From: Nonomuraea guangzhouensis
GTDB lineage: Bacteria > Actinomycetota > Actinomycetes > Streptosporangiales > Streptosporangiaceae
Direction: 5' to 3'
Length of the DNA stretch: 64,000 nt
Assembly (NCBI RefSeq): GCF_019396345.1
Contig: NZ_JAHKRM010000009.1
Span: forward strand, 362,765-426,764
Shown one piece after another: positions 33,156 to 40,529 of this stretch (position 1 is its first letter; each line of letters opens with the position of its first letter). The position numbers were made by a program, and so were the translations under genes. The notes under the pieces were generated by a model. The model was not told the DNA's origin. It was given only the letters and a program-made list of their open reading frames with translations, and ran no database searches.

Positions 33156-33774
33156 GGGATTCCTTCCGCCGGGTGGCGCGCACGACGACATCGTGGAGGG
33201 GGACCGCTCGGCCGGTGACCGTGCGGAGGTGCTCTTCCGCGGTGACGATCTCCCACTCCGCGCCGTCCATCCGCGCGGTGATGGCCGCGGAGGTGACCGA
33301 CGCCTCGGCGGGAGGGTGGTGCCCGTGGCCGGTCGATCCCGGGGTGTGCAGGTGTCCCACGATGAGCAGCGTGCCGCCGGGAGCCACCCATTCGGCGATG
33401 CGGTCGTAGAACTCCAGCTGGGGCATCGCCGAGTGGGCATAGTGGGTCATGACCAGGTCGAAAGGCTCGCCCGGGCTCCAGGCACTCAGATCCGCCTCTA
33501 CCCACCGCAAGTGCTCAGGCGCCCCACTCGTCGCTGCGCGCTCGGCCGCGCGGGCGAGGGCCTCGGAGGAGATGTCGGCCGCGGTGACGTGCCAGCCGTG
33601 GGAGGCGAGCCAGATCGCCTCGGCGCCGCCGCCGCACCCCGCATCCAATGCCGTACCTGGTGTCAGTCCGCTGGTCTCCCGAGCGAGGTACGGGTTCGGC
33701 GGGTTGCCGCCCATGGATCCGGGGCCCTCTTGCCAGTGCCGCTCCCAGAAGTCCTTGTCGAAGTCGTGCGTCAT
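33148..33774 (-). CDS. SAM-dependent methyltransferase
   Basis: A 208-residue class I methyltransferase. It has FWERHWQEGPG at the N-terminus, motif I LDAGCGGGAEAIWLA, motif II-like VEADLSAWSPGEPFDLV and the post-I VTAADISSEAL. It resembles TehB- or thiopurine-type methyltransferases that act on small molecules. It heads the unit with the MFS exporter and is divergent from an XRE-cupin regulator, a layout that fits detoxification by methylation and export. Substrate unknown. Confidence 0.87.
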   Translation of the reverse strand: MTHDFDKDFWERHWQEGPGSMGGNPPNPYLARETSGLTPGTALDAGCGGGAEAIWLASHGWHVTAADISSEALARAAERAATSGAPEHLRWVEADLSAWSPGEPFDLVMTHYAHSAMPQLEFYDRIAEWVAPGGTLLIVGHLHTPGSTGHGHHPPAEASVTSAAITARMDGAEWEIVTAEEHLRTVTGRAVPLHDVVVRATRRKESHA

Positions 33775-33842
33775 AGATCGTCCCTTTCGTTCGCGGTTCG
33801 CGCCTCATGGTGCTGATCGAGGAGGCGGATGTGCAAACGTCG

Positions 33843-33856
33843 TTGCCGAATGGCAA
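33843..33856. promoter_or_regulatory. Inverted repeat before the XRE-cupin gene
   Basis: TTGCC-GAAT-GGCAA is a perfect 5-bp inverted repeat 10 bp upstream of the GTG start. GCAA...TTGC pairs also occur just upstream around 33833-33847. The site is a candidate autoregulatory operator for the XRE-cupin protein in the 91-bp gap to the divergent methyltransferase gene. Confidence 0.45.
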
Positions 33857-33865
33857 AATGGCGGG

Positions 33866-34462
33866 GTGGACGAAGCCATAGATCGCACTCTTGACGCTGT
33901 CGGGCCGAGGTTGAAACGCCTTCGGTTGCGGCGCGACGTCACGCTCGCCGGCCTCGCGGCGGAGACCGGCATCTCCGTCAGCACCTTGTCCCGGCTCGAG
34001 GCGGGCCTGCGACGCCCCACGCTCGAGCAGCTGCTTCCGCTCGCTCGCGCCTATGGCGTCACGCTCGACGAGCTCGTCGACGCGCCGCCGACCGGCGACC
34101 CCCGCGTCAATCTGCGTCCGATCCCCAGCGCCGACGGCTCGGTCATCCTGCCGCTGACCCGGAGGCCCGGCGGCATCCAGGCCTACAAGTTCGTCCTCCC
34201 GGCCGGAAGCGACGACGCCGAGCCCGACCTGCGCACCCACGAGGGCTACGACTGGGCCTACGTCCTCAACGGAACGCTCCGCCTCGTACTCGGCGAACAC
34301 GACCTCATCCTCAAGCCGGGAGAGGCCGCGGAGTTCGACACGCGCACCCCGCACTGGTTCGGGGCCACCAGCGCCGGTCCCGTCGAGTTCCTGAGTCTCA
34401 TCGGGAAACAAGGCGAACGCGCGCACGTCCGCGCGGCACCGAAATCTGGCCCGGCTAGCTGA
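33866..34462 (+). CDS. XRE family regulator with C-terminal cupin
   Basis: A 198-residue protein. The helix-turn-helix is at about residues 14-65 (LKRLRLRRDVTLAGLAAETG, SVSTLSRLEAGLRRPTLEQL). The cupin domain is at 100-185 (HEGYDWAYVLNGTLRLVLGEHDLILKPGEAAEFDTRTPHWFG in pieces). It belongs to the small-molecule-sensing HTH-cupin type. GTG 33866 is the in-frame start. It is divergent from the methyltransferase and MFS genes and probably regulates them. Its end overlaps the end of the convergent LacI gene by 8 bp. Confidence 0.88.
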   Translation: MDEAIDRTLDAVGPRLKRLRLRRDVTLAGLAAETGISVSTLSRLEAGLRRPTLEQLLPLARAYGVTLDELVDAPPTGDPRVNLRPIPSADGSVILPLTRRPGGIQAYKFVLPAGSDDAEPDLRTHEGYDWAYVLNGTLRLVLGEHDLILKPGEAAEFDTRTPHWFGATSAGPVEFLSLIGKQGERAHVRAAPKSGPAS

Positions 34463-35396
34463 TCGGGACGGTGAGGCGGCGCCTGCTGGGTGGTGCCTCC
34501 TTGCGCTCGCCGAGGAGGGTCATGAGCTGGTCCATGGCCACCTCGCCGAGCTTCTCGCCGTCCACGTCGATCGAGGGGACGTCGCCCAGGCCGAGGCTCT
34601 CGACGATCATGCGCTCCGAGCTGACCACGACGCCCCGGATGCCGCGGTTGAGCAGGGCGAACATGACACCGAGGCCGATCGAGGTCGCGTAGGGGACGAC
34701 TGCGGTCGCGCCGGCGGCCAGCACGGCCTCCGCCGTCTCCACTCCGGCGGCGAACGTCGAAGGGTAGGGGCCGAGCATGGTCAGCGTCGCGCCGCTCGAC
34801 TCCGCCGCGGCGCGGATGGCCGCCTGGCGCTGGCGATCCTGCCAGGAGCCCGCCGGGCCGCCGATGTAGATGATGCGCTCGTGGCCCTTCTCGGCGAACC
34901 AGGTGACGAGCGCCCCGAAGGCGGCGGCCGTGTCGGCGACCGCCGAGGTCATCCCGTCGATCTCACGGTCGATGAGCACGGTCGGCTTGTACGACGCGGC
35001 GGCGCGGACGATCTCGTCCGAGCCCCGGGGCGCGGTCAGCAGGAAGCCGTCGACCTGGTGCGCGAGCTGCTCGACCGAGGCGAGCTGGGCCGCGTGCTCC
35101 AGAGAGTGCACCGCGATGGTCAGCTGCATGCCCGAGTCGGCCGCCCGCGCCTGGGCACCGCCGATGATCGGGGTGAAGAAGGTGTTGTCCAGCGTCGGCA
35201 CGACGATGGCGACCACGCCGGTCCGCCCCCGGGCCAGCTGGGTGGCTGCCCGGTTGGGAACGAATCCGAGCTGCTCAGCGGCCGCACGGACGCGGGCCAC
35301 CGTTTCCGGGGCGGCCAGATCCGGCCGGCCCAGGGCGCGGGAGGCCGTCGCCTTCGAGACCCCGGCCAGCGCGGCGACGTCCGCGAGTGTCGGCAC
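34455..35396 (-). CDS. LacI family transcriptional regulator
   Basis: A 313-residue LacI protein. The helix-turn-helix and hinge are TLADVAALAGVSKATASRALG and AAEQLGFVPNRAATQLARG, followed by the periplasmic-binding-like effector domain. GTG 35396 follows AAGGAGG by four bases; the longer frame to 35435 is not needed. It is divergent from the ABC importer operon that ends with an adenosine-deaminase-family gene. Two LacI-type boxes lie at that operon's start, so it is most likely its repressor, with a nucleoside or related solute as effector. Confidence 0.9.
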   Translation of the reverse strand: MPTLADVAALAGVSKATASRALGRPDLAAPETVARVRAAAEQLGFVPNRAATQLARGRTGVVAIVVPTLDNTFFTPIIGGAQARAADSGMQLTIAVHSLEHAAQLASVEQLAHQVDGFLLTAPRGSDEIVRAAASYKPTVLIDREIDGMTSAVADTAAAFGALVTWFAEKGHERIIYIGGPAGSWQDRQRQAAIRAAAESSGATLTMLGPYPSTFAAGVETAEAVLAAGATAVVPYATSIGLGVMFALLNRGIRGVVVSSERMIVESLGLGDVPSIDVDGEKLGEVAMDQLMTLLGERKEAPPSRRRLTVPIS

Positions 35397-35443
35397 CCAT
35401 CCTCCTTCAGTCAGTCGTCGTAACACGGAATTCACGCAGGGGT

Positions 35444-35507
35444 TTGTGCGCGGGGCCGCTCATAATCTATGGTCAGGCTCATGGAACCGGTTCCGCAACC
35501 GGTTCCA
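35444..35507 (+). promoter_or_regulatory. Promoter and double LacI box of the ABC importer operon
   Basis: TTGTGC at 35444-35449 and TATGGT at 35468-35473, 18 bp apart, are plausible -35 and -10 boxes. GGAACCGGTTCC at 35483-35494 is a perfect 12-bp palindrome with the central CG of LacI sites. A second AACCGGTTCC copy at 35497-35506 makes the whole 26-bp element an 11-bp inverted repeat with a 4-bp spacer. It overlaps the ATG at 35481. If the promoter is right, transcription starts at or near that ATG, giving a leaderless or nearly leaderless mRNA. Confidence 0.65.
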
Positions 35508-36359
35508 CACAAGCGTACGCCACTGAGAAAGGACGCCGACATCTCCCGCACATCGGCCTTCCTCCTGGTGCCTGGTCTCGTCCTTCTCGTGGCAGGTTTC
35601 CTCATCCCCTCCGCCGCGATGCTCTTCGCGCCGCCGGACGTGCCGACCAGCCAGATCTTCGCACGCCTGGGCGAGATGCTCACGGATCCCTACGACCTGG
35701 AGGTGATCGGGCGCACGGTCGGGCTGGCCCTGGCTGTCACGATCATCTGCGTCGTCCTCGGCTTTCCGATCGCCTACTGGCTCGCCCGCTCGCCGTCACG
35801 CTGGAGCGGGGTCTTCCTGGCAGTGGCGATCTTCCCACTGATGCTGAGCAACGTGGTGCGGACGTTCGGCTGGCTGGTGATCCTCGGCTCCAAGGGGGCG
35901 CTCGGCCGGCTGCTCGTCCAGCTCGGCGTCGTCGATGTGGCGCCGCAACTGCTCTACACCAAGCTGGCGATCGTCCTGGGCCTCACCCAGCTGTTCCTGC
36001 CGCTGGCGATCATCTCCTGCTACTCGGCCGTCGCCCAGGTCGATCCCGGCCTGGACGACGCTTCGCGCGGGCTCGGCGGGAGCCGGATCCGCACGATGTG
36101 GAACATCGTCATCCCGCTGACCATGCCGGGCATCGTGGTGGCCGCCACCCTGGTCTTCGCGGGGTCCGTCACCGCCTACACCACGCCCTATCTGCTCGGC
36201 GGGTCCAGCCAGCGGATGCTGTCCACGCAGTTGTTCAACTACGCCAGCACCACGGTCGACTGGGCCTCCGCCTCGGCGACGGCGCTCATCATGACGGTCC
36301 TGGTCTTCCTGGTCTCCGGGCTGTCCTCGCTGATCGGGCGGAAGGGGGCCACCTCATGA
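35481..36359 (+). CDS. ABC importer permease (PotB/spermidine-putrescine type)
   Basis: A 292-residue inner-membrane permease with about six transmembrane helices. The EAA-type cytoplasmic loop is DDASRGLGGSRIRTMWNIVIPLTMPGIV in the C-terminal third, which contacts the ATPase. ATG 35481 is preferred over 35469 because the likely promoter ends there. Its stop overlaps the next start (ATGA). First gene of a five-gene operon of two permeases, ATPase, binding protein and deaminase. Confidence 0.88.
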   Translation: MEPVPQPVPHKRTPLRKDADISRTSAFLLVPGLVLLVAGFLIPSAAMLFAPPDVPTSQIFARLGEMLTDPYDLEVIGRTVGLALAVTIICVVLGFPIAYWLARSPSRWSGVFLAVAIFPLMLSNVVRTFGWLVILGSKGALGRLLVQLGVVDVAPQLLYTKLAIVLGLTQLFLPLAIISCYSAVAQVDPGLDDASRGLGGSRIRTMWNIVIPLTMPGIVVAATLVFAGSVTAYTTPYLLGGSSQRMLSTQLFNYASTTVDWASASATALIMTVLVFLVSGLSSLIGRKGATS

Positions 36360-37147
36360 AGCGGCCGATCACGGCGGCGCTCGCGGTCATCGGCTACGTC
36401 ATCATGATCGTGCCGATCATCTTCGTGGTCGCCACCGCCTTCACGGCGGGCAGCACTCTGAGGTTCCCGCCGGACGGGATCTCGCTGCGCTGGTTCGACG
36501 AGGCGCTCGGCTACGAGCCGTTCATCGAGGCCGCGATCTCCAGTTTGGAGCTCGCCGTCCTCGCCACCGCGCTCGCGCTGCTGCTCGGGGTGCCGGTCAC
36601 GCTCGCCGTCCACCGTGGCAAGCTCCCCGGCAAGGGCCTGGTCGAGGGGTTGTTCCTGTCGCCGCTCATCGTCCCTGAGCTGGTCGTCGGCCTCGCGCTG
36701 TTCCAGCAGCTGATGGTCGGCCTGGGCCTGGACAACTTCAGCACGCTGCTGGTCGGGCACACGGCGCTGATGCTGCCCTATGCGGTACGCGTGACCGGCG
36801 CCTCGCTCGCGCTGGCCGACCCCGTGCTGGAGGAGGCCGCCCGGGGCCTCGGCGCCTCGCCGCTGCGCGCGTTCTTCAACGTGACGTTGCCCGTCCTGCG
36901 GCCGGGGATCTTCTCCGCCGGGCTGCTCAGCGTGGTCACGTCGTTCAACAACGTGCCGCTGTCGCTCCTGTTGCAGGGACGCGACTTCCGGACGCTGCCG
37001 GTGACGATGCTCGACTACGTGCAGCAGTCCTATGACCCGATGGTCGCCGCCGCGTCCACTCTCATCCTGGCCGCCACCGTGGTCATCGCGGTGATCGCCG
37101 AGCGCACGGTCGGATTCGCCAAGATCTTCGGAGGGATCAACCAATGA
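36356..37147 (+). CDS. ABC importer permease (PotC type)
   Basis: A 263-residue permease with about six helices. The EAA loop is LEEAARGLGASPLRAFFNVTLPVLRPGI. It pairs with the permease encoded just upstream. Its ATG overlaps that gene's stop and its own stop overlaps the ATPase start (ATGA both times), so the three subunits are translated together. Confidence 0.9.
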   Translation: MKRPITAALAVIGYVIMIVPIIFVVATAFTAGSTLRFPPDGISLRWFDEALGYEPFIEAAISSLELAVLATALALLLGVPVTLAVHRGKLPGKGLVEGLFLSPLIVPELVVGLALFQQLMVGLGLDNFSTLLVGHTALMLPYAVRVTGASLALADPVLEEAARGLGASPLRAFFNVTLPVLRPGIFSAGLLSVVTSFNNVPLSLLLQGRDFRTLPVTMLDYVQQSYDPMVAAASTLILAATVVIAVIAERTVGFAKIFGGINQ

Positions 37148-38121
37148 CCGCCGCCGCCGAGCTGATCGGAGTCACCCAGAGGTTCGGCTCCTTCACCGCC
37201 GTCGATGAGATCGACCTCGCCGTGCCGTCAGGGAAGCTGACGACACTGCTGGGGCCGAGCGGCTGCGGCAAGACCACCACGCTCAGGATGATCGCCGGCT
37301 ACTCGGCACCGACGTCGGGGACGATCCGCATCGACGGGATCGACAGCACCCGCACGCCGCCGGAGAAGCGGAACCTGGGGATGGTCTTCCAGTCGTACGC
37401 GCTGTTCCCGCACATGACGGTGGCCGACAACGTCGGTTACGGGCTCAAGCTGCGCAAGGTGCCGGCCGCGGAAAGACGGTCGCGGGTCATGGAGACGCTC
37501 GAGCTCGTCGGGCTCGCGCACCTGGCCGACCGCAAGCCGAAAAAGCTCTCCGGCGGGCAGCAGCAGCGGGTGGCACTGGCCAGGGCGATCGCGATCAGGC
37601 CCAAGCTCCTGCTGCTCGACGAGCCGCTGTCCAACCTCGACGCCCGTCTGCGCGTACAGATGCGGGCCGAGATCAGGCGCATCCAGGCCGAGACCAAGCT
37701 GACCGTCATCCTCGTCACCCATGACCAGGACGAGGCGCTGGAGATGTCCGACGAGATGGTCATCATGAACGAGGGCCGGATCGTGCAGCAGGGCTCTCCC
37801 CAGCAGGTCTTCCCCCGTCCGGCCGACCGCTTCGTCGCCGAGTTCCTCGGCTACGAGAACTTCCTCACCGCGGCCGACGGCACCCCGCTGACCATCCGGC
37901 CCGAGCATCTGCGCCTCGCCGAGGAAGGCCACGGCCTGGACGCGACCGTGGTCGACGTGGCCTTCCGCGGCGTCGACCTGCTGGTCTCGCTCGACGTGGT
38001 CGACCCGTCGGGCGCGACCGTGAGGCTGCTCGCCGACGTACGCAGCGGCACGACCCTGACACCCGGATCGAGCGTCACGGTGATCGCGCCGGACGACCAT
38101 CTCGTCTCACTCCCCCGCTGA
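37144..38121 (+). CDS. ABC importer ATPase (PotA-like)
   Basis: A 325-residue ATPase. Walker A is LLGPSGCGKTTTLRM, the Q loop lies in GMVFQSYALFPHMTVADNV, the signature is KKLSGGQQQRVALARAIA, Walker B is LLLLDEPLSNLDARLR and the switch His is in VILVTHDQDEAL. A C-terminal TOBE-like domain follows (IRPEHLRLAEEGHGLDATVV). All catalytic residues are present. It energises the two permeases encoded just upstream. Confidence 0.93.
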   Translation: MTAAAELIGVTQRFGSFTAVDEIDLAVPSGKLTTLLGPSGCGKTTTLRMIAGYSAPTSGTIRIDGIDSTRTPPEKRNLGMVFQSYALFPHMTVADNVGYGLKLRKVPAAERRSRVMETLELVGLAHLADRKPKKLSGGQQQRVALARAIAIRPKLLLLDEPLSNLDARLRVQMRAEIRRIQAETKLTVILVTHDQDEALEMSDEMVIMNEGRIVQQGSPQQVFPRPADRFVAEFLGYENFLTAADGTPLTIRPEHLRLAEEGHGLDATVVDVAFRGVDLLVSLDVVDPSGATVRLLADVRSGTTLTPGSSVTVIAPDDHLVSLPR

Positions 38122-38172
38122 GCTCCCTGAGCTCCGCTGAATTCCGCTGAATTCCGTGAAAGAAGGAACCCC

Positions 38173-39225
38173 ATGCCCACGCGCCGCGCCGTACTGGCCG
38201 CTGCTCTGACGGTGCTCGCCGCAGCCGGATGCTCCGGCTCCGGCTCCGCTGAGAAGCAGGCCGACCAGAACACCATCGTCGTCAGCACCTTCCCCTTCGG
38301 GGTGAAGGAGTTCGAGCAGGCGGTCGTCACCCCGTTCACCAAGCAGACGGGGATCAAGGTCGAGCTGGACACCGGGTCCAACTCCGACCGGCTGTCGAAG
38401 CTGAAGCTCACCAAGGGCAAGCCGGAAGCGGACGTGGTGCTGATCTCCGACTACTTCGCCGCGCTCGGGCAGAAGGACGGCCTCTTCCAGAAGGTCGACG
38501 TACCCAACATCAAGGAGCTCGCGCCGTTCGCGACCGAGGGCGCCTACGAGGGGCCGGCCTACACGCACCAGCTCAACGGGATCATCTACAACACCGGCAA
38601 GCTCAGTCAGAAGCAGGCCGCCGACTGGGCGCTGTTCGCGAACCCGGCGAACAAGGGAAAGGTCGCCCTTCCCGATATTTCGGTGACCGCCGGGCAACTC
38701 ATGATCTCGGGGGTGGGTGAGTCGTACGGCAAGGGCCCCTACGACATCGACACCTCGTTGAAGACCCTGGCCGGTTGGGCGCCGAACGTCCTGCAGTTCT
38801 ACACCTCCTCGACCGAGGTCACGAACCTGCTGAACCAGGGCGAGATCGTCGCCGCCGACGCGCTGAGCGGCTTCGCCACCAAGCTCGCCACCTCGGGCGA
38901 GCCGATCGCCTGGACGGCTCCCGCCAAGGGCCGCTACATGGCCACCAACCGGGCGATGATCCCCAAGGGCGCGGTCAACCAGCAGGGAGCGGCGAAGTTC
39001 ATCGACTACATGCTGTCGGCCGAGGCGCAGAGCGCCATGGCGAAGGCCGTCGGTGACCTGCCCACGAACCTCAAGGCCGACATCCCGGCCGACATCGCCA
39101 AGGTGACGGGCGAGGCGGCGAAGGACCCCGTGGCCGCCGGGTTCAAGACCCTCGACCCCGCCCAGCTCGTCGACACCCGCACCACCTGGGTCGACCGCTT
39201 CACCCGCGAGGTGGCCGGCAAGTGA
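38173..39225 (+). CDS. ABC importer lipoprotein solute-binding protein
   Basis: A 350-residue extracellular binding protein. The signal peptide ends in the lipobox AAAGCSGSG, with the lipidated Cys at about residue 20. The mature part has the PotD/ThiB-type fold signature (VVTPFTKQTGIKVELDTGSNSDRL, then the DVVLISDYFAA and TNRAMIPKGAVNQQGAAKFIDYML segments). The ATPase and permeases are its partners. An adenosine-deaminase-family enzyme is encoded next with a GTGA overlap, so the imported solute may be a purine nucleoside or a related aminated compound. The ligand is inferred only. Confidence 0.88.
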   Translation: MPTRRAVLAAALTVLAAAGCSGSGSAEKQADQNTIVVSTFPFGVKEFEQAVVTPFTKQTGIKVELDTGSNSDRLSKLKLTKGKPEADVVLISDYFAALGQKDGLFQKVDVPNIKELAPFATEGAYEGPAYTHQLNGIIYNTGKLSQKQAADWALFANPANKGKVALPDISVTAGQLMISGVGESYGKGPYDIDTSLKTLAGWAPNVLQFYTSSTEVTNLLNQGEIVAADALSGFATKLATSGEPIAWTAPAKGRYMATNRAMIPKGAVNQQGAAKFIDYMLSAEAQSAMAKAVGDLPTNLKADIPADIAKVTGEAAKDPVAAGFKTLDPAQLVDTRTTWVDRFTREVAGK

Positions 39226-40295
39226 ACCTTGACCGGATGCCCAAGGTCGATCTGCACTGCCACCTCATCGGCACCGTACGGGCCTCGACGTTCGCCGAGC
39301 TGGCCAGGAGGGAGGGGCTCGACCTGCCCGACACGCCCGAGCGGATCTACGCGGATGTGAACTCGCTGCCGCCGGACCCGGCGCTCTACCTGAACACCCG
39401 GATCCCGGTGCCCCAGGGCAGGAGCGCGGACGAGCCCGAGGTGTCCTATTCGCTGTTCCAGGTGTCCTCGTGGGTTCTCCAGGTCCTGCGCGAGGCTGAC
39501 GATCTCACCAGGATCACCTACGAGGCGTTCGAGAACGCCCACCGGACCAGCGCGACCAGGCATCTCGAGGTCTCCTTCGACGCGCTGACCGGGCATCAGG
39601 AGAAGCTCGGCTACGCCACGGTGATCGAGGCGTACGCCGAGGGCATCAAGATGGCGGAACGCGACTTCGGCATGTCGGGTCGGCTCATCGCGGCCGTCGA
39701 CCGGAGCAGGTCGGGCGAGGAGGCGCTCTCCTGGATCCGCACGGTCGTGGACAACCCGCACGAGTACGTGGCGGGGATCGGGCTGGACAACCTGGAGACC
39801 GCCGGGCCGCCCGAGCGGTTCGAGGCCGCCTTCCGGCTCGCCGGTGCGGCCGGGCTCCGTCGTACCGCGCACTCCTCCGAGCACGCGCCCGTCGCCGTCA
39901 ACACGCTCACCTGTCTCGACGTGCTCGGGTGCGACCGGATCGACCATGGCTACTTCGTGCTCGAGGACGACGAGGTCGTCGCCAGGGTCAGGGACGAGCA
40001 GGTCCCGTTCACCGTCATCTCGACCACCTCGCGGCGCTCGTGGCGGCCGTGGCGGCGGGCGTCGATCGCGGCGATGCTCGAGGCCGGGCTGAACGTCATT
40101 CCCGCTTCCGACGATCCCGGGATGTTCCCGACGTCGCTGGCGAACGAGTATCGGATCCTGTCCGACCAGCTCGGCGTACCGGATGAGCGGTTGCGCGCGA
40201 TGGCGCTGGCCGGGGTGGAGGCGTGCTGGCTGCCGGAGCCCGAGAAGGACGCGCTGCGCAAGCGCTTCGAGCGCGAACTCGCGAGCGCGGAGTAG
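39222..40295 (+). CDS. Adenosine deaminase family protein
   Basis: A 357-residue amidohydrolase of the adenosine deaminase family. Zinc ligands lie in KVDLHCHLIGTVR near the N-terminus. The catalytic Glu motif, usually HAGE, reads AHSSEHAPVAV. Later motifs are CDRIDHGYFVL (His) and the double Asp in PASDDPGMFPTSLANEY. GTG 39222 overlaps the preceding stop (GTGA). The altered HAGE motif and the long insert around residues 75-90 separate it from true Add enzymes, so the substrate may be another aminopurine or nucleoside. It ends the importer operon and would process what is imported. Confidence 0.85.
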   Translation: MNLDRMPKVDLHCHLIGTVRASTFAELARREGLDLPDTPERIYADVNSLPPDPALYLNTRIPVPQGRSADEPEVSYSLFQVSSWVLQVLREADDLTRITYEAFENAHRTSATRHLEVSFDALTGHQEKLGYATVIEAYAEGIKMAERDFGMSGRLIAAVDRSRSGEEALSWIRTVVDNPHEYVAGIGLDNLETAGPPERFEAAFRLAGAAGLRRTAHSSEHAPVAVNTLTCLDVLGCDRIDHGYFVLEDDEVVARVRDEQVPFTVISTTSRRSWRPWRRASIAAMLEAGLNVIPASDDPGMFPTSLANEYRILSDQLGVPDERLRAMALAGVEACWLPEPEKDALRKRFERELASAE

Positions 40296-40343
40296 CCGAC
40301 CGGACACCTGCCCCTCATTATTATCAAAGCCTCCACACCATCG

Positions 40344-40373
40344 CCATAAATTCTCCATAAATTGACCATAAAC
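40344..40373 (+). repeat. Three 11-bp-phased direct repeats CCATAAATT
   Basis: CCATAAATT occurs at 40344 and 40355, and CCATAAACC at 40366, with an exact 11-bp period. This is the layout bound by OmpR/SARP-type activators. The whole 40300-40520 region is unusually AT-rich for the window. It lies upstream of the promoter of the PLA2-domain gene. Confidence 0.6.
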
Positions 40374-40456
40374 CCTTCCAACCTGCGGGTACTCAGGAAT
40401 GAGAAACCCTGGGACATGGCCTCACAAGCGATTTGAACCTCACCTCGAAAGGGCTC

Positions 40457-40523
40457 TTGTCAAAACGATTTACCAACACTTACTCTCCAAGTGATCAGAT
40501 CATTTTCGCTTTTTACTTGGAGG
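40457..40523 (+). promoter_or_regulatory. Promoter and ribosome site of the PLA2-domain gene
   Basis: TTGTCA at 40457-40462 and TACTCT at 40481-40486, 18 bp apart, form a plausible sigma-70-type promoter. It would start transcription near 40493. TGGAGG at 40518-40523 stands six bases before the TTG at 40530. This excludes the longer open frame beginning at 40491 and supports the TTG start. Confidence 0.6.
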
Positions 40524-40529
40524 CACAAC

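Noticed and set aside
38121..38172. Short repeats CTGAGCTCC and CTGAATTCCG before the binding-protein gene
   Set aside because: They are only two imperfect copies each in an intergenic gap within an operon. They look like local slippage and give no reason to call an operator.
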